Source: Bullera alba (taxonomy: Eukaryota; Basidiomycota; Tremellomycetes; Tremellales; Bulleraceae). Taken from it: a stretch of 64,000 nt of DNA. The notes beneath the pieces were generated by a model that did no database searches, had not been told where the DNA came from, and saw only the letters and a list, made by a program, of their open reading frames with translations. The position numbers and the translations under genes are program-made. The stretch is taken from positions 1 through 64,000 of the forward strand of contig BCIX01000006.1 of NCBI GenBank assembly GCA_001600095.1, read 5' to 3'. Of the stretch, positions 21,513-32,758 are shown piece by piece. Position 1 is the stretch's first letter. Every line of letters begins with the position of its first letter.

Positions 21513-22919
21513 CTAGACCAGCACCCTCCTCAGCTGTCCCGGAAGTACCTCGACTCCAGTAATTGGACATCTACCCTTCCTCCGCGATACCATTCTCACT
21601 TGATCGCCATCTCCTCCCTCCGCTTCCTTCTCCTTCTCCTCCACATCGGCGTCCTCGTCGTCCCCCTCGATTGCCTCCCAGCCACATCTCCAGCAAACCA
21701 CCCATCCCGAGGGTAGGATAGCCGGATTCTGCCATTTCTTCGAGCAAAGTGGACATTTGCCATACCCCTCTTTCGAAATTTTGTACTCTGGATCGTCGAC
21801 TGGATTCTTCTCGATGGCTGGAGGAGTGGTCGGTGGTGTAGGTGGAAGGATGTCGGCGGATGGGAGGATAGGTAGTGGTCGGGGAGGAAGGATGGCGGCG
21901 TGTATGCGAGATGTGGTTGACTTGTCGGAAGAGGTAATTGCGGATTGAGCGCGCGGAGAGGCAGGCGAATACCACCACTGGCTGAGCTTGAGGAGCAGTA
22001 GCAGAGGTGGTAGTAGGGGTGGTAGTTTCGACAACAAAGAGCCGTCATCAGACTGGTGCGATCAGCGAGACTCGCACGTGACGAGGAAGAGTTACTTACC
22101 TCATCTTCGTCGGGGGCTCTGCGGCCTATCCTTAGCCCAAGCCATCGGTGCCATGGCCTGTAGCTGTCGGTTCGGTCGAACATGTAGGCGACGTCGTACG
22201 CGAGGAGAGAGAGATCGAAGGAGAGGTTGAGGTAGGGGTATATCGATCTGAACAGGCGTTTTGGCTAACACTGGATTAGCTCTACGCTCTCCCTTCTTGG
22301 TGGACCTACCTTCGAAGTAAGCACAACCGAGCGAACTTCTCCATCCTCGTCGAGCTGATCGCCTCCTCCGATACGCTCATAGTAGTCTTGTGCCCGGGCT
22401 CGGATGTACGGAACTCCAACGAGGAAGAGCAAGAGCCCATATCGCTGCTTTCGGGATAATGACCTCAATTTTGGTTGCTCAAAGGCAGAGAGTCTCGGTG
22501 TGGGTATAGAGGTGATTGGCTTCAATCTCAGGCCGTAGAAGTGCTCAGAGAGAGATGCGTCTGAGAGGAATCAGCTGGGATCCGAAAGGATTGGAGCAGC
22601 TTCTGCGCACTATGCTTTTTGAGGTGATGCCGCTCTAGCAGGATAAGCACGAAGGCAAACGCTTCTTCATGGTGATTGAGTATGCGTAAGAGATATCGGG
22701 GGTGACGTTGGGCAAAATACTAAGCGGCGGATAATGTCAACATGACTCTGAGATGGACGGGCCAGAGCTTCTACTCACCGAGAGGATGTACCGGAATACG
22801 GGGTGTAGCAGGTCCCTAAGCTGTTCCTGTGCGAGAAGCTCAAATACCGACGGCTTGGAGTGATCCCTGGATGGGCCTGCTTCCGGGAAGATAGGGGCGT
22901 CCGTCCGCTGTTCCATCAT
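21513..22919 (-). CDS. PEX12: Peroxin-12, RING-type E3 of the peroxisomal import machinery
   Basis: Pex12 is an integral peroxisomal membrane protein. With Pex2 and Pex10 it forms the ubiquitin ligase that recycles the import receptor Pex5. Exon 1 (22779-22919) has the conserved start PSVFELLAQEQLRDLL-HPVFRY. Exon 2 has YFAQRHPRYLLRIL, then LERHHLKKHS. Later exons contain FYGLRLKP, KQRYGLLLFLVGVPYIRAR (membrane segment), YPYLNLSFDLSLLAYDVAY (membrane segment) and a Ser-rich loop. The C-terminal exon carries the Pex12-type zinc finger: CPLCSKKWQNPAIL, GWVVCWRCGW, GRCPITG and QLRRVLV plus stop. An acidic insert sits between the Cys pairs. Its last codons are the seed of the adjacent repeat array. 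Confidence 0.94.
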
Positions 22920-23222
22920 ATAGGCTCAAAGGTGGTATGCCAACTCGAGGTTGTGATATGGTGAGCGAGGCAGCAAGGTAGGATGTCGAGTTGAGGAAGC
23001 TCGAGCCTCGAGGAATGAGGATGTCCATTGTCCAGTCAACAATTGCGCGGAATCAAATCTGTCGGTCAAGTTCATACCCGGAGTCCTGGCGCGAAGCGCG
23101 CGCGTGGCGTTTACTCGGCGGACTGACAGCTGACTCGCCTCGGCCATCTTCTTGCCATCTTCCGATGTTGGGTTGGCCTTTTCTATATACCGACCTGCCA
23201 TACTGGTCAATCGCGCGGATCC

Positions 23223-23552
23223 ATGTACTCTCTTCAGCATGAGGCGTCTCCCAGGTGGCTCCTTCCTCGACTGGACTCGGTCTTTGGCATTTCTGACTCG
23301 CATGGGAAACTCATTCATCAACTTTCACACACTACCATCGACAAGGCCGACTCGACGTCGCCTTCTCCTCCCAGCAGCTCGATTCTGGTATATCCCGGAA
23401 ACGGGAGGTTCTTGAAACGAACGCGAGACCCGGGGCCCATGCCTGACGCAGTGGACAGAGAGTTCATCGAGGCAGTTCAGTCATGCCTCGATGCGGTGAT
23501 GCCGTGGCTCAGCACTCCGGAGACGGGCCGAGGAGGCGGCAAAGATGCGTGA
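23223..23552 (+). CDS. Possible 109-aa hypothetical protein
   Basis: A single open frame starting MYSLQHEASPRWLLP, with a Ser/Pro stretch, then ILVYPGNGRFLKRTR and a helix-like end (REFIEAVQSCLDAVMPWL). Composition is protein-like, but there is no recognised motif and overlapping frames on both strands are also open. Low confidence; it may be chance. Confidence 0.25.
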   Translation: MYSLQHEASPRWLLPRLDSVFGISDSHGKLIHQLSHTTIDKADSTSPSPPSSSILVYPGNGRFLKRTRDPGPMPDAVDREFIEAVQSCLDAVMPWLSTPETGRGGGKDA

Positions 23553-23961
23553 TTAACTTTTAGACTTACCTCTGCGCCCCACACAAGCACATCGTACGCA
23601 CTACACTCCGACGGGTTTGACGCCATGCCGGTCCCCGAAGTGCTGGACTGACATTGGGAAATTTCAGGTCGTACCAACATCATCCAGGGTTTCGATGGAG
23701 CACCACCATCACTAGCTCGATATCTCGGTCGACTTGACAACCTTGGCACCAATGTCTGTCACCTGCAACCTGATTGCCCGAGGACTGGCCGTCCGAGGAC
23801 ATTCCGCTATCGACCTGATGAGGATTTTGCTTGAGAATGGAGAGTGAAAGCGTGAGATTTGGTCGGCACGGCTCTCGCTGGCTCTCGGACTTGGCGACAT
23901 GACTCGTGGCACCCATTCGATGCCCCATGGGTCCTCTTCCTATGGATGTCTCGCCCAACAT

Positions 23962-23970
23962 CTATATAAG
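23962..23970 (+). promoter_or_regulatory. TATA box of the alpha-glucoside-permease-like gene
   Basis: CTATATAAG about 55-60 bases before the ATG at 24024. Confidence 0.6.
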
Positions 23971-24023
23971 GGACCCCGACTCCCCGCCGGAAACGGTCAG
24001 ATCAACCACAACACCGAAACACC

Positions 24024-26064
24024 ATGACTCAAGGCAAAGTAATGCCCATCGAGGCCGATGCCGCTCAACACCCCGTCGCCCTCGACAAAAAGGTTGAGAC
24101 CACCCATATCGAGACAGGAGCCGACAACGAGGCAGCCATTGAAGATGTCAAATGGGGTGATTTGCGACAAGACGCCATGCGGGCCGAAGACGCCGAGAAG
24201 AACATGTCCTTGTGGTCAAACTTGAGGCTGTACAAGAAAGCCGTCTTTTGGTCATTTGCCGTGTCGCTGTGCATCGTCATGGAGGGTTTCGATCTGGGTA
24301 GTGAGTCGACTCCTTCTACGATCAGTGGTATGTGCTAATGTCAAGTAGTGATTGGCTCTCTGGTCGGAGTTGAGAGCTATCGCCGCAAGTACGGTGTATG
24401 GGGAGGTGATGCCGCTGGGTATCAACTTGAGCCCGCGTGGCAGAGTGAGTGACCAGAATGTAGCTGGTGCTATGACTGACAGCTGTGATCTCTAGGTGCG
24501 GTCGGCCAGGCTAGTACCATAGGCAACTTCTTGTAAGTATACAGTGTAGTCGCGAATGTTGAGCTGACCACGAGTAGCGGAATCTTCTTGTCGTCTTGGG
24601 CACAGGATAGATGGGGGTACAGGAGGACCATTCAATTCAGCCTAGTCTCCCTCGCGTGCTTCATCTTCGTGGTCTTCTTCGCCCCAAGCATCGAAGTCCT
24701 CTTCGTCGGCCAACTGCTCTGTGGACTGCCTTTCGGGGCGTTATCGAGTGTGAGTGATTGCGATGAGCTTGTGCTTTGCAATAACTGACTCTTTGCATAG
24801 TCCTGCGTCGCTTATGCGAGTGATATCACACCAACCGGTCTTCGAGGATACTTGACCACGTGAGTGATCCCTTATGCTCTACGATACAGAGCTGATGACC
24901 CTCAGCTATATCAATTTGTGCTGGGTTATGGGAAAGCACCTCTCGGCCTACGAGCACGACTCGGTACTGATATCTTACATAGGTCAATTCATCGCTGCTG
25001 GCGTCATGGTCTCTGTTCAGTCTAGACCGGATGAGTGGGCGTATCGAGTGAGTCTTGCGCTTCCCCAAGTCGCACTCAACACTGACGACCATAGATCCCC
25101 TTTGCTTGTCAGTGGGCCTGGCCTATCCCCTTGATCATCCTCGTCTCGCTCGCTCCAGAGTCTCCCTGGTTCCTGGTCCGAAACGGCAGACTTGAAGAAG
25201 CAGAGGCGGTCATCAACCGGATCTCGGCACCTGGCGAGGAGGTCTCCGCTCCGGACACTATCGCCATGATGGTGAGTCACTCGTGCTCCGGAGAAGGCCA
25301 AGCTGACTCTTTGATAGCGCCGAACCAACCAACTTGAGATCGACAACCAAGTCGGATCAAGCTACCTCGACTGTTTCAAGGGTGTCGACAGGAGACGAAC
25401 CGAGATTGTCGTCCTCGCCTGGTCCGCTCAGATCTTTGCTGGATCCTCATTCGCCAATCAACCCGTCTACTTCTTCCAACAAGCCGGTCTCTCCTCTGAC
25501 GACTCGTTCGCCCTCGGACTGGGCACCACTGCCCTTGCTTTCGTTGGCACATGCCTCTCCTGGATCGTTCTCACCTACTTTGGTCGAAGATCAGTCTTCA
25601 TTTTCGGCACTGGTGTCCTGACCGCCATTCTCACCATTGTCGGCGGTATCTCCTTCCCAGCAGAGACAAACCAAGGTGCACGATGGGCTCAAGCGGCTTT
25701 CATCATGCTATGGGTGTTTGTGTTCGACATCACCATCGGTCCAATGGCCTACGCCGTCGTCGGCGAGACTTCCTCGACACGACTCCGGGCAAAGACTATC
25801 GGTCTCAGCAGGAACTTCTACAATCTCACCGGTGTGTGGGTGAATACACTATGTACTTTCCAGCTTAATCCTACTGCTCTCAACTGGAAAGGCAAGGCCA
25901 GCTTCCTGTGGGCAGGCACCGCAGGGCTCATGTTCGTCTGGAGCATCTTCCGATTACCGGAGTGCAAAGGTAGAACGTACCGAGAACTTGACATTCTTTT
26001 CGAGAGACGGATTCCTGCGAGCAAGTTCAAGGAGACTGTTGTGCATCAGGAGGACGAGAGCTAG
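24024..26064 (+). CDS. MFS alpha-glucoside/sugar permease-like transporter
   Basis: A plasma-membrane proton:sugar symporter of the sugar-porter family, closest by eye to maltose/alpha-glucoside permeases (Mal/Agt1 type). The N-terminal hydrophilic part MTQGKVMPIEADAAQH is followed by AVFWSFAVSLCIVMEGFDLG (TM1). Family motifs are SWAQDRWGYRR (loop 2-3), SPWFLVRNGR (PESPRWL-type), QPVYFFQQAGL, YFGRRSVFIFG (loop 8-9) and GPMAYAVVGETSSTRLRAK, then LPECKGRTYRELD. About nine introns, all phase-compatible. A TATA box lies close upstream. Substrate is inferred from family resemblance only. Confidence 0.92.
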
Positions 26065-26734
26065 GTGATAGATTCGGTAGCACTCTGTAGACGTGTGTTC
26101 GAAGGTGTCAGACATGCAAGAGATCATTACAGCTCGTCACAAGTTGCAACTTCAAAGATTTAGTCTAGTTCGTGGGCCGCCAAGCGGCGTCAGCTCGGCA
26201 CCATTGAGGGTCTATACGATAACAGCCAACGTGAGCTTCTCTGGGATGGCCGTCTGGAGAGATGAAAGAAGCGCGGAGGTCATGAATGATCATCGGACAA
26301 ACGGTCACATCAATATCAGGCCAGCCTCGATGATTGCTGCCGATGCGGCGGATGCTGTAGAATAGCGGACCGTCTTGAAGAGCCTAACTCAAACTCGAGC
26401 CTTAGGCTCACGCATTAGGCGTACCGGGACGGGATAGGCCTGCTCTCGGAATCATTTCTCGATCTCCCGGAATCAAATTTTCAAGTGGAGGTGGTCCACC
26501 CGAGTCGGCAGTCTCTCAACCTTGACATCGTAGACATCCTCCGATGTCTGATCAAGAACCAAGACGCATCAGGTCCGTGTATGCTAGCTGACACGCGACT
26601 GAGTGGTCAGGGTAGGCGTTGAGAGTCACTTGAACCAAAGTCAGACAGGCAATGCATGACTTCACGTCGATACCTAAACAAATCGCGAAAACGATAGAGC
26701 TTCTTCCCAATCACTTTACACTTTGACCAACACC
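26065..26734. other. Intergenic between convergent transporters
   Basis: Holds the 3' flanks of the genes at 24024 (+) and 26735 (-). Nothing else recognised. Confidence 0.5.
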
Positions 26735-29281
26735 TTAAGCCCTCGAAGAGTGCTTGGGGTTGTGTGGGACAACCATTGGTGGGCACTCCTCTCCCTTTCG
26801 GAACAGGAACCACCGTCGGAACCAGTGAGGAAGGACCGTACCAGTCTGGTACTTGGCAAACGTCTTGGTTGGTACCGCGAAGACGTGGTCCAGCTCTTCG
26901 AGAGTGAGCTACGGATATGGTAGTCAGTATAGTCCCATAAGATATGTCCATATGACTCACCTGCTTGGTCTCGGGTACGAAGAAGTAGATGAGGAAGAAG
27001 GCGATGACGTTGAAACCAGCGTAGGCGCCGAAAGCTCCGGTCTGACTGCGAGATTGGGTCAGTACGAGCTGTAAAGCGGGAAACGACAGCAGTCCAACTC
27101 ACCCCAGTGCACGAAGCATACGTGGGAACTAGAGGGTCAAGGCGTCAGTACTGTAGTCCGGTGAAGGCCGAAAAAGCAGGAAACGCCGAACGAAACGACT
27201 TACAGTCAACGACAAAACCGAGGAGAAGCCTAGGCAGACCGCTACGGACCAAGCCATGCCTTGTTCTCGTTGCGGCAACGGGAAAACTTCGGCTGAATAC
27301 ATGAAGGGCACTGGTCCTTCGCCGACTTGAAGCGCGTGAGCTCGTTGTACGCATGGTCAAGAAGACAGGAGACGACTTACCCGAATAGAAAGCCGCGAAA
27401 AGGTAGATGAAGCTGAGCGGTTTGGTCGTCAGCTGAAATCCGAAATCCGCGCCGGGCATCTCCGAAACCGCGCGGCGGAGATCGCCGAAAGTGATTTTCA
27501 GCCGCGCGTCTCCGGTTTTGAACCGTCGCGATCGATGGTCTTTCACGCGGGATGTGGTTGTTTCGACCTCTACTCACAAAGCGATCAACCCCGTCCGCAA
27601 GGTCTTGTTGTCCTCGGTGTCTGGGATCAGGAACATAAGGCCAGTCGCAAGCAATGTCCATGCCATGTTCTTTCGATAGCGTCAGCATCGTACAAAACAG
27701 TGTAATGAACTCACCGGGAAAGTTGCGAGCAAGAGCGACCTTCGACCGAAAGTGTCAATGGTGAAAACGGCGGGGAAGGCAAAGACAAAGTTGACGGCGC
27801 CGAAGCCGAGACTGGCGTAGAGAGCCTGAGTGGCAGTGTATCCAGACTCGACGAAGATAGTGGAAGAGTAGAAGGCAATGACTATGGGGGTCCGTCAGCA
27901 AAAGCACAGAATGTAAGAGAAGAAGTCTCCGGCCACGTGACCGGTGTATGTCGGGGGGTGGGAATGCGAGAGCCTCTACTCACTGTTGATACCACACATC
28001 TGCTGGGCAAGCATGACGGTCGAGGCGGCAAGCGTTCCTCGTCGGACTCGTGGAATAGTGAACAGCTCTGCGAATCGAGAGAAGTAGTTTCTGCCCTGGA
28101 CAACTTGGTTCTCGATGGTGATCTGAACGTGGGCGTAGTACATGTCCCTAGCGGCCATGACCTCGGTGTGTCTGAGCCTGCACATCGACTTGTAAGCCGC
28201 AGGGTATCGTCCCTTCTTCATGAGCCATCGGGGAGACTCGGCGCAGAAGAAGATGAGGATGGCGAGAGGCAGGGCGGGGATGAAAGCGGATCCGAGTTGT
28301 AGTCGCCAAGCGATTCTACCGACATCTTTGACAGCAGCGTTGGCGCAGAAACCGAGGAAGATACCAAAGGCAGTCCACAGCTGCCATCTATCACAGGGTT
28401 AGCGCAAGCGTGATTGGCGATCAAGTCCACCTGACTCACCCCATGACGAGAGCACCTCGGATGTTAGCGGGAGCAAGTTCGGCAGCGTACATCGGGACAG
28501 TGGCAGCCTTGGCTCCCATACCAATACCGAGGACAAGTCGAACAGCAGCGAGCTCTTGCCAGGTGTGGGTGAAACCAGAAGCGATAGGAGTGGCAATCAG
28601 GATAAGAGAAGTGATGAAGACCTCGCCTCGTCGACCAAAGTAGTGGTTGAGCGGGTCGGAGATCCAACAGCCGAAGAAGGCTGACGAGATGTACGGGGCA
28701 GCGTTGACGAAACCGACAATCCACTCATCTCGAGCACCTCCGGGCTGATCGATGGGGGTGGCGATACCGAACTCGGCAGGGAAGGAAAGGTCTAGGAAGC
28801 TTAGTACATGTCTCTGGCGATGGGTAGCGTTCGAACTCACTGGCACCGTTACTTCCAGTTTGGTCCCATCCCTGTGTGGCGGCACCGATGGCACAGACAG
28901 TGACTGCTCGGTGTTAGCTAGTGTCACTGCTGCTGTAGAAACCGACTCACCAGCAAAGTACAGGGCCTTGGGATGGTCCCACTTGTTGGAGAGAGACCTC
29001 CTGAACCACGACTTGTCCTCCTCGTCGAGCTCGTTGATCTCTTCAAAGTCGTCAGGTCGCTGTGCGACGAGGGCACCCTTTCTGAAGATCTCTCGCTTGT
29101 CTTCCATTCCATACTCGGTGCAGAAAGCATCGACGTCGGCGAGCAGCTGCTCCTTTGGAATCCCATGGAGCGGGTTGGTCACGTTGGCCCTATCGACAGC
29201 AGAGACATTGTCGTAGGGAGTGAACTCTTTGTGAGCTTGGTTGTCGACAAACTTCTCGTCGTGGGGAGGAGTGACAGACAT
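26735..29281 (-). CDS. MFS sugar-porter family transporter
   Basis: A long cytosolic N-terminus ([15 protein letters not shown]; about 110 residues, rich in Asp/Glu) precedes TM1, [19 protein letters not shown]. Motifs are [10 protein letters not shown] (loop 2-3), [78 protein letters not shown] and [17 protein letters not shown]. The stop at 26735 follows HSSRA. A tiny 32-nt exon (27380-27411) is flanked on its 5' side by an unusual 166-nt GC-rich intron. About ten exons. Probably hexose, polyol or related substrate; unresolved. Confidence 0.92.
27412..27577 (-). other. GC-rich, hairpin-forming 166-nt intron
   Basis: An intron of the MFS gene, two to three times longer than its neighbours and full of CGCG steps. 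An inverted repeat ATCTCCG / CGGAGAT surrounds an 11-base loop near 27459-27482. ccgcgcg occurs again at about 27502. Splicing GTGAG...CTCAG joins LIA to [10 protein letters not shown] in frame. Confidence 0.6.
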
Positions 29282-30048
29282 CTTGGTGGGTGTGTCAGCA
29301 AGAAGATACGGGTGAGAAAGGGGGGCATCCACTGGTCTCGTCTCGTGACTATTTATGTCCGAGTCCAGCTGCGCTCAGTACTTTAGCATCTGTATGGTGA
29401 GACGACCGGCCTGCTTTGATTCCCGATGAGTCCCTCAGAGTCCCTCTGCCACTGCTCTGCCGATATGTGCCGTGGGGTCCCTGGGGCGTCAGAAGAGAGG
29501 CGTCCGATGACACGCTAGTCCCCGGTCGAGACAAGTGGTCAAAATTGGAATATGATAGCGATCCCTTGGATGGTGCCCGCTAGTAGCCGCTGGAGTCTTC
29601 TGAGGACCTCCAAGGACCCCCACCTGGATCGGTCAGTTCAGTCGAGATCGCCTCGGTTAGGCTGGGAGTGTGTGGAGGTCCTCAGCCTCCTCCACCCGAT
29701 GACGTGACTCCCCACGCCTCTGCTGGCGCCCACAGTTCGGGCGTTGTTTTTTCACCGATCTAGTTGTAACACGCGGTCCACCTTGTTGGAAATCGGCAAT
29801 CCCGAAGGACGATTGGCGATTCGTCAAGACTGCCGCAGTAGCTTGCAGTGAGCTAGCTCGAATTCTCAAATTAGTTTGCTCATGTCGATTGCGGTCTTGG
29901 CGGAAAGGATTACCTCAGAATCTCTCAGAACCGCCTCCAAATATTTCCCGGTCACTGCCATGTGAAATGGCATGCCACTGATTGGCCGATGCGGGAGGAG
30001 ATCAGGGTGTGGCGGCAGAGGAAGCCGATGACAGCATGACGCTTTTCT

Positions 30049-30537
30049 GTGGCGCTCTTACGAACCGCCGGCAGGCTGGAGTGCCGCAGAGATCGACCGG
30101 CGAGGAGAGGGATATCAAATCCTTCTGTCCCAATTTGCAATGATAGGATGCTGGAGAGCTGGACACCTCGAGCTCATGTGACCAGTTCCAGCGTCGAGAT
30201 AGGAGAAAAGTCGACTGCGACGATGTTTGAGCAAGCGACGACCTACGACGACAACGGGGATCTACATGGCGATAACGACATAACGGTTGTCGCGGGTGAA
30301 AAAGCAGATCTCATCGCTGGCCAAGGCCGAGTTACTGATCCGCAATTCCGAATCAATGACAATGAGGCAGTTGACTTCTGACTTCGAATGTACGAGAGTC
30401 CGCAAATCGGCTTCAAGGTGACGAGATACGAGCCGCACTCGAACTTCGAAGTTGAGACGCTGAAGAGATTCGACAAACAACAACGCGACCTCCCGCAGGC
30501 AGCCGCGCTCGAACACCTACGCAGCCCACGCTCCTGA
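30049..30537 (+). pseudogene. Interrupted coding-like frame, function unknown
   Basis: One continuous frame with a single TGA at 30379-30381. The part before the stop ends ITVVAGEKADLIAGQ, then DPQFRINDNEAVDF. The part after reads YESPQIGFKVTRYEPHSNF, then VETLKRFDKQQRDLP. Both halves look protein-like and share the frame. No family recognised. It could be a decayed gene or a chance frame in a CG-balanced region. Confidence 0.25.
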
Positions 30538-32548
30538 CCAAGTTCGGGGCGGAATCAAGCGCCAACTCGAGAAAATCGCGCTTCGAAGTGGTACGACTAC
30601 CAAGACAATCAAATCTCGTCGACTGACCTCCACTAACCGACTCCCGAGTCTCGAGGCGGCTGGGGTCTGGAAGGATCTGGACCGCAGAGTGGGGAACCAC
30701 TTCTGACTCCGCGGGCATGCCATAAACTCTCCCCGTCGCCATCGCTCGTGTGCCTTGTACCTCAGCGTATCAGAGTGTATGCACTGACAGGAACGTTGGC
30801 ATACGCCCTTGCAGCGAGAGTTTGGAACGTTGCTGTCTCGATGCCGCCGGTCTCGCTCCGATCGGTGCGTAGTCCTGCATCGCTGAATCTGATTCACTGA
30901 GCAGTGAGTGTAAAGAGGTGTAAAGACTTCCTGCAGCGGTAAATACCCGATCACCCATTTCAGCGGTGTTGTTGGTGTCACGGGAGCGCCCGACCCGAGG
31001 CCCGAGAAGAGTATACATGCCGAGAACCTTCCCGTACATCGGACGGAGCCGAATCGAGTTGATGTCGTTGCCACTGGTCTGGGCTCGGGGCTTTGGCCTT
31101 TGCCGCCAAGATGGTGTTGAGACGGACGATGGGGACCATGATAGCAGGAAGATCGAGATGACCTAGGCCATATCGAATTGCCCTGCAGTGAGGATGCCGA
31201 TTGATGGACCCGTGGTATGTGAAATGTCTGTCGGTCGACGGTCTCAGATCACAGAACCAGAACCAATGAAGACGACATGTCAGGCTGTCTGTCATATATC
31301 AAGTACCTGCTAGCCTACACTCATATCAGGACGGCCACTTAGCCAGACGAACAAGAGAGTCAGGAAGCGATAAGAGTCACCACAGGATCAGAAACGCCAC
31401 TCTGCTTTACCGGTGTCTGGTCGTTCATCGAGGCTCTGATTTCTGAAGGACCTTTTTGAGCGGATCGTGCTTGAGTCAAACTCTACGTCAAGTTGAACGA
31501 TCGCTCATTCCCAGTACCTTCTGTTGTTTCAGGCTCGCTCGGTCGAAACTCGTAGGTTAGGTTCCGCGTTCAGTCCTGTACCACGCAGGCTTATAGTCAG
31601 CGCTCGTTCTGTTGCCTATCCTCATCACTCTACAGCGAAGCTATAGCAGGTCCTGAGGATACCAACACCTTCGGGTGAATCAGATCAGATGATAGGGTAC
31701 AAGAGCATACCGTCATCAGTTCAGAATGCCGAGCTTTGCTCGTCGCCCGACTCTCTGAACCTTCAAGGGAGTCTATGACTCTATCTCCTTCCCTTCATGA
31801 TGAGTCTCCTCTCGATTTAGTCCTATCAGTCAGATCACAGATGGTTGGACGACCTAGTGATCCGGGTCTGTCTTTTGGTGTTCCTGTACCGGTCCTCCAC
31901 CACTGATATAAGTATTGGAGCATTACTTGACGTCAGATCACACCACACCGTGGTTCTGCCGCTGGATATCGGTGTCTTCATGTCTTCATGTCGTCAATTC
32001 TTACCTGTACTCGATCAGGAAGTCTGGATTTGGAATATCCGAGGACATCTAGCAAGGGCTGTATTGAACTTCTGTAGGATGTCACAGGATGATACGAACC
32101 GTATCCGTATCCGGTAGAGCTCAAGACAGGACGTCTATGACGATTGACTGCCTGGCGGTTGGTCAGCGAGTCAGCGTCGACCGTGATAGCTTTGAGTTCC
32201 ACTGTCGAACCTTATCGTTTGAGGATGCTTGATGCCCGGCGGACAAATTCTACCCCAAATGCTCATCAGTACTATGCCGTCGAGCCCACGAGGCGGGTCA
32301 GACTAGACAAGTCAGTGCTCAGCGCACTGAGCATTGAGCAATGAGTGGCCTTCACACTTCGGCTGAATCGACGAAGTAAGGAGGGCTGAAGTTTGGGGAA
32401 ATCGCAAGATTAGCTCTATCACTCGACTCCTCAACAGCATCATGCAGGCGAGCTACATATGACAGGGAGCCTGGGTAAGTCTGTAGAGCGGTCCTTCAGA
32501 CTTCGGTCACCGGTAGCGGTAGGAGCGAACGAGGGAGCAAAGTCAAGT

Positions 32549-32758
32549 GGCGGTGAGTCTGGGAGAATCGCTATGGATAGACCAGCCTTTGGGGAGTTGA
32601 TCCGAATGGAGACCGGGATTCACGTAGGCGTGTCGACTGCTCCGTACTGCTCTCAGGCGGTGAAGTCTGTGAGAATCGCGATGCGATAGGACCGGCCTTG
32701 GTAAGTTGATGCGCTCGTAGATGGAGCTTCACGTACCGACTTTGCAGTGCTCCTTTCA
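32549..32758. repeat. Diverged 105-107-bp tandem duplication
   Basis: Unit 1 (32549-32655) begins ggcggtgagtctg and unit 2 (32656-32758) begins ggcggtgaagtctg. Both continue with gagaatcgc, gatag-acc-gcc, gttgat, ttcacgta and tgctc in the same order. Confidence 0.7.

Larger units (their letters stand above)
22920..24023. other. Divergent intergenic region PEX12 / alpha-glucoside-permease-like gene
   Basis: It holds the PEX12 promoter (no clear TATA) and, at the right, a TATA box for the transporter. A weak open frame at 23223-23552 (+) is listed separately. Confidence 0.5.

Noticed and set aside
28752..29386. Plus-strand frames opposite the MFS N-terminus
   Set aside because: Antisense shadows; the minus-strand MFS exons have conserved motifs.
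30517..31074. 185-residue open frame on the minus strand
   Set aside because: Three overlapping frames of similar length are open here, with no motif or splice pattern to choose one.
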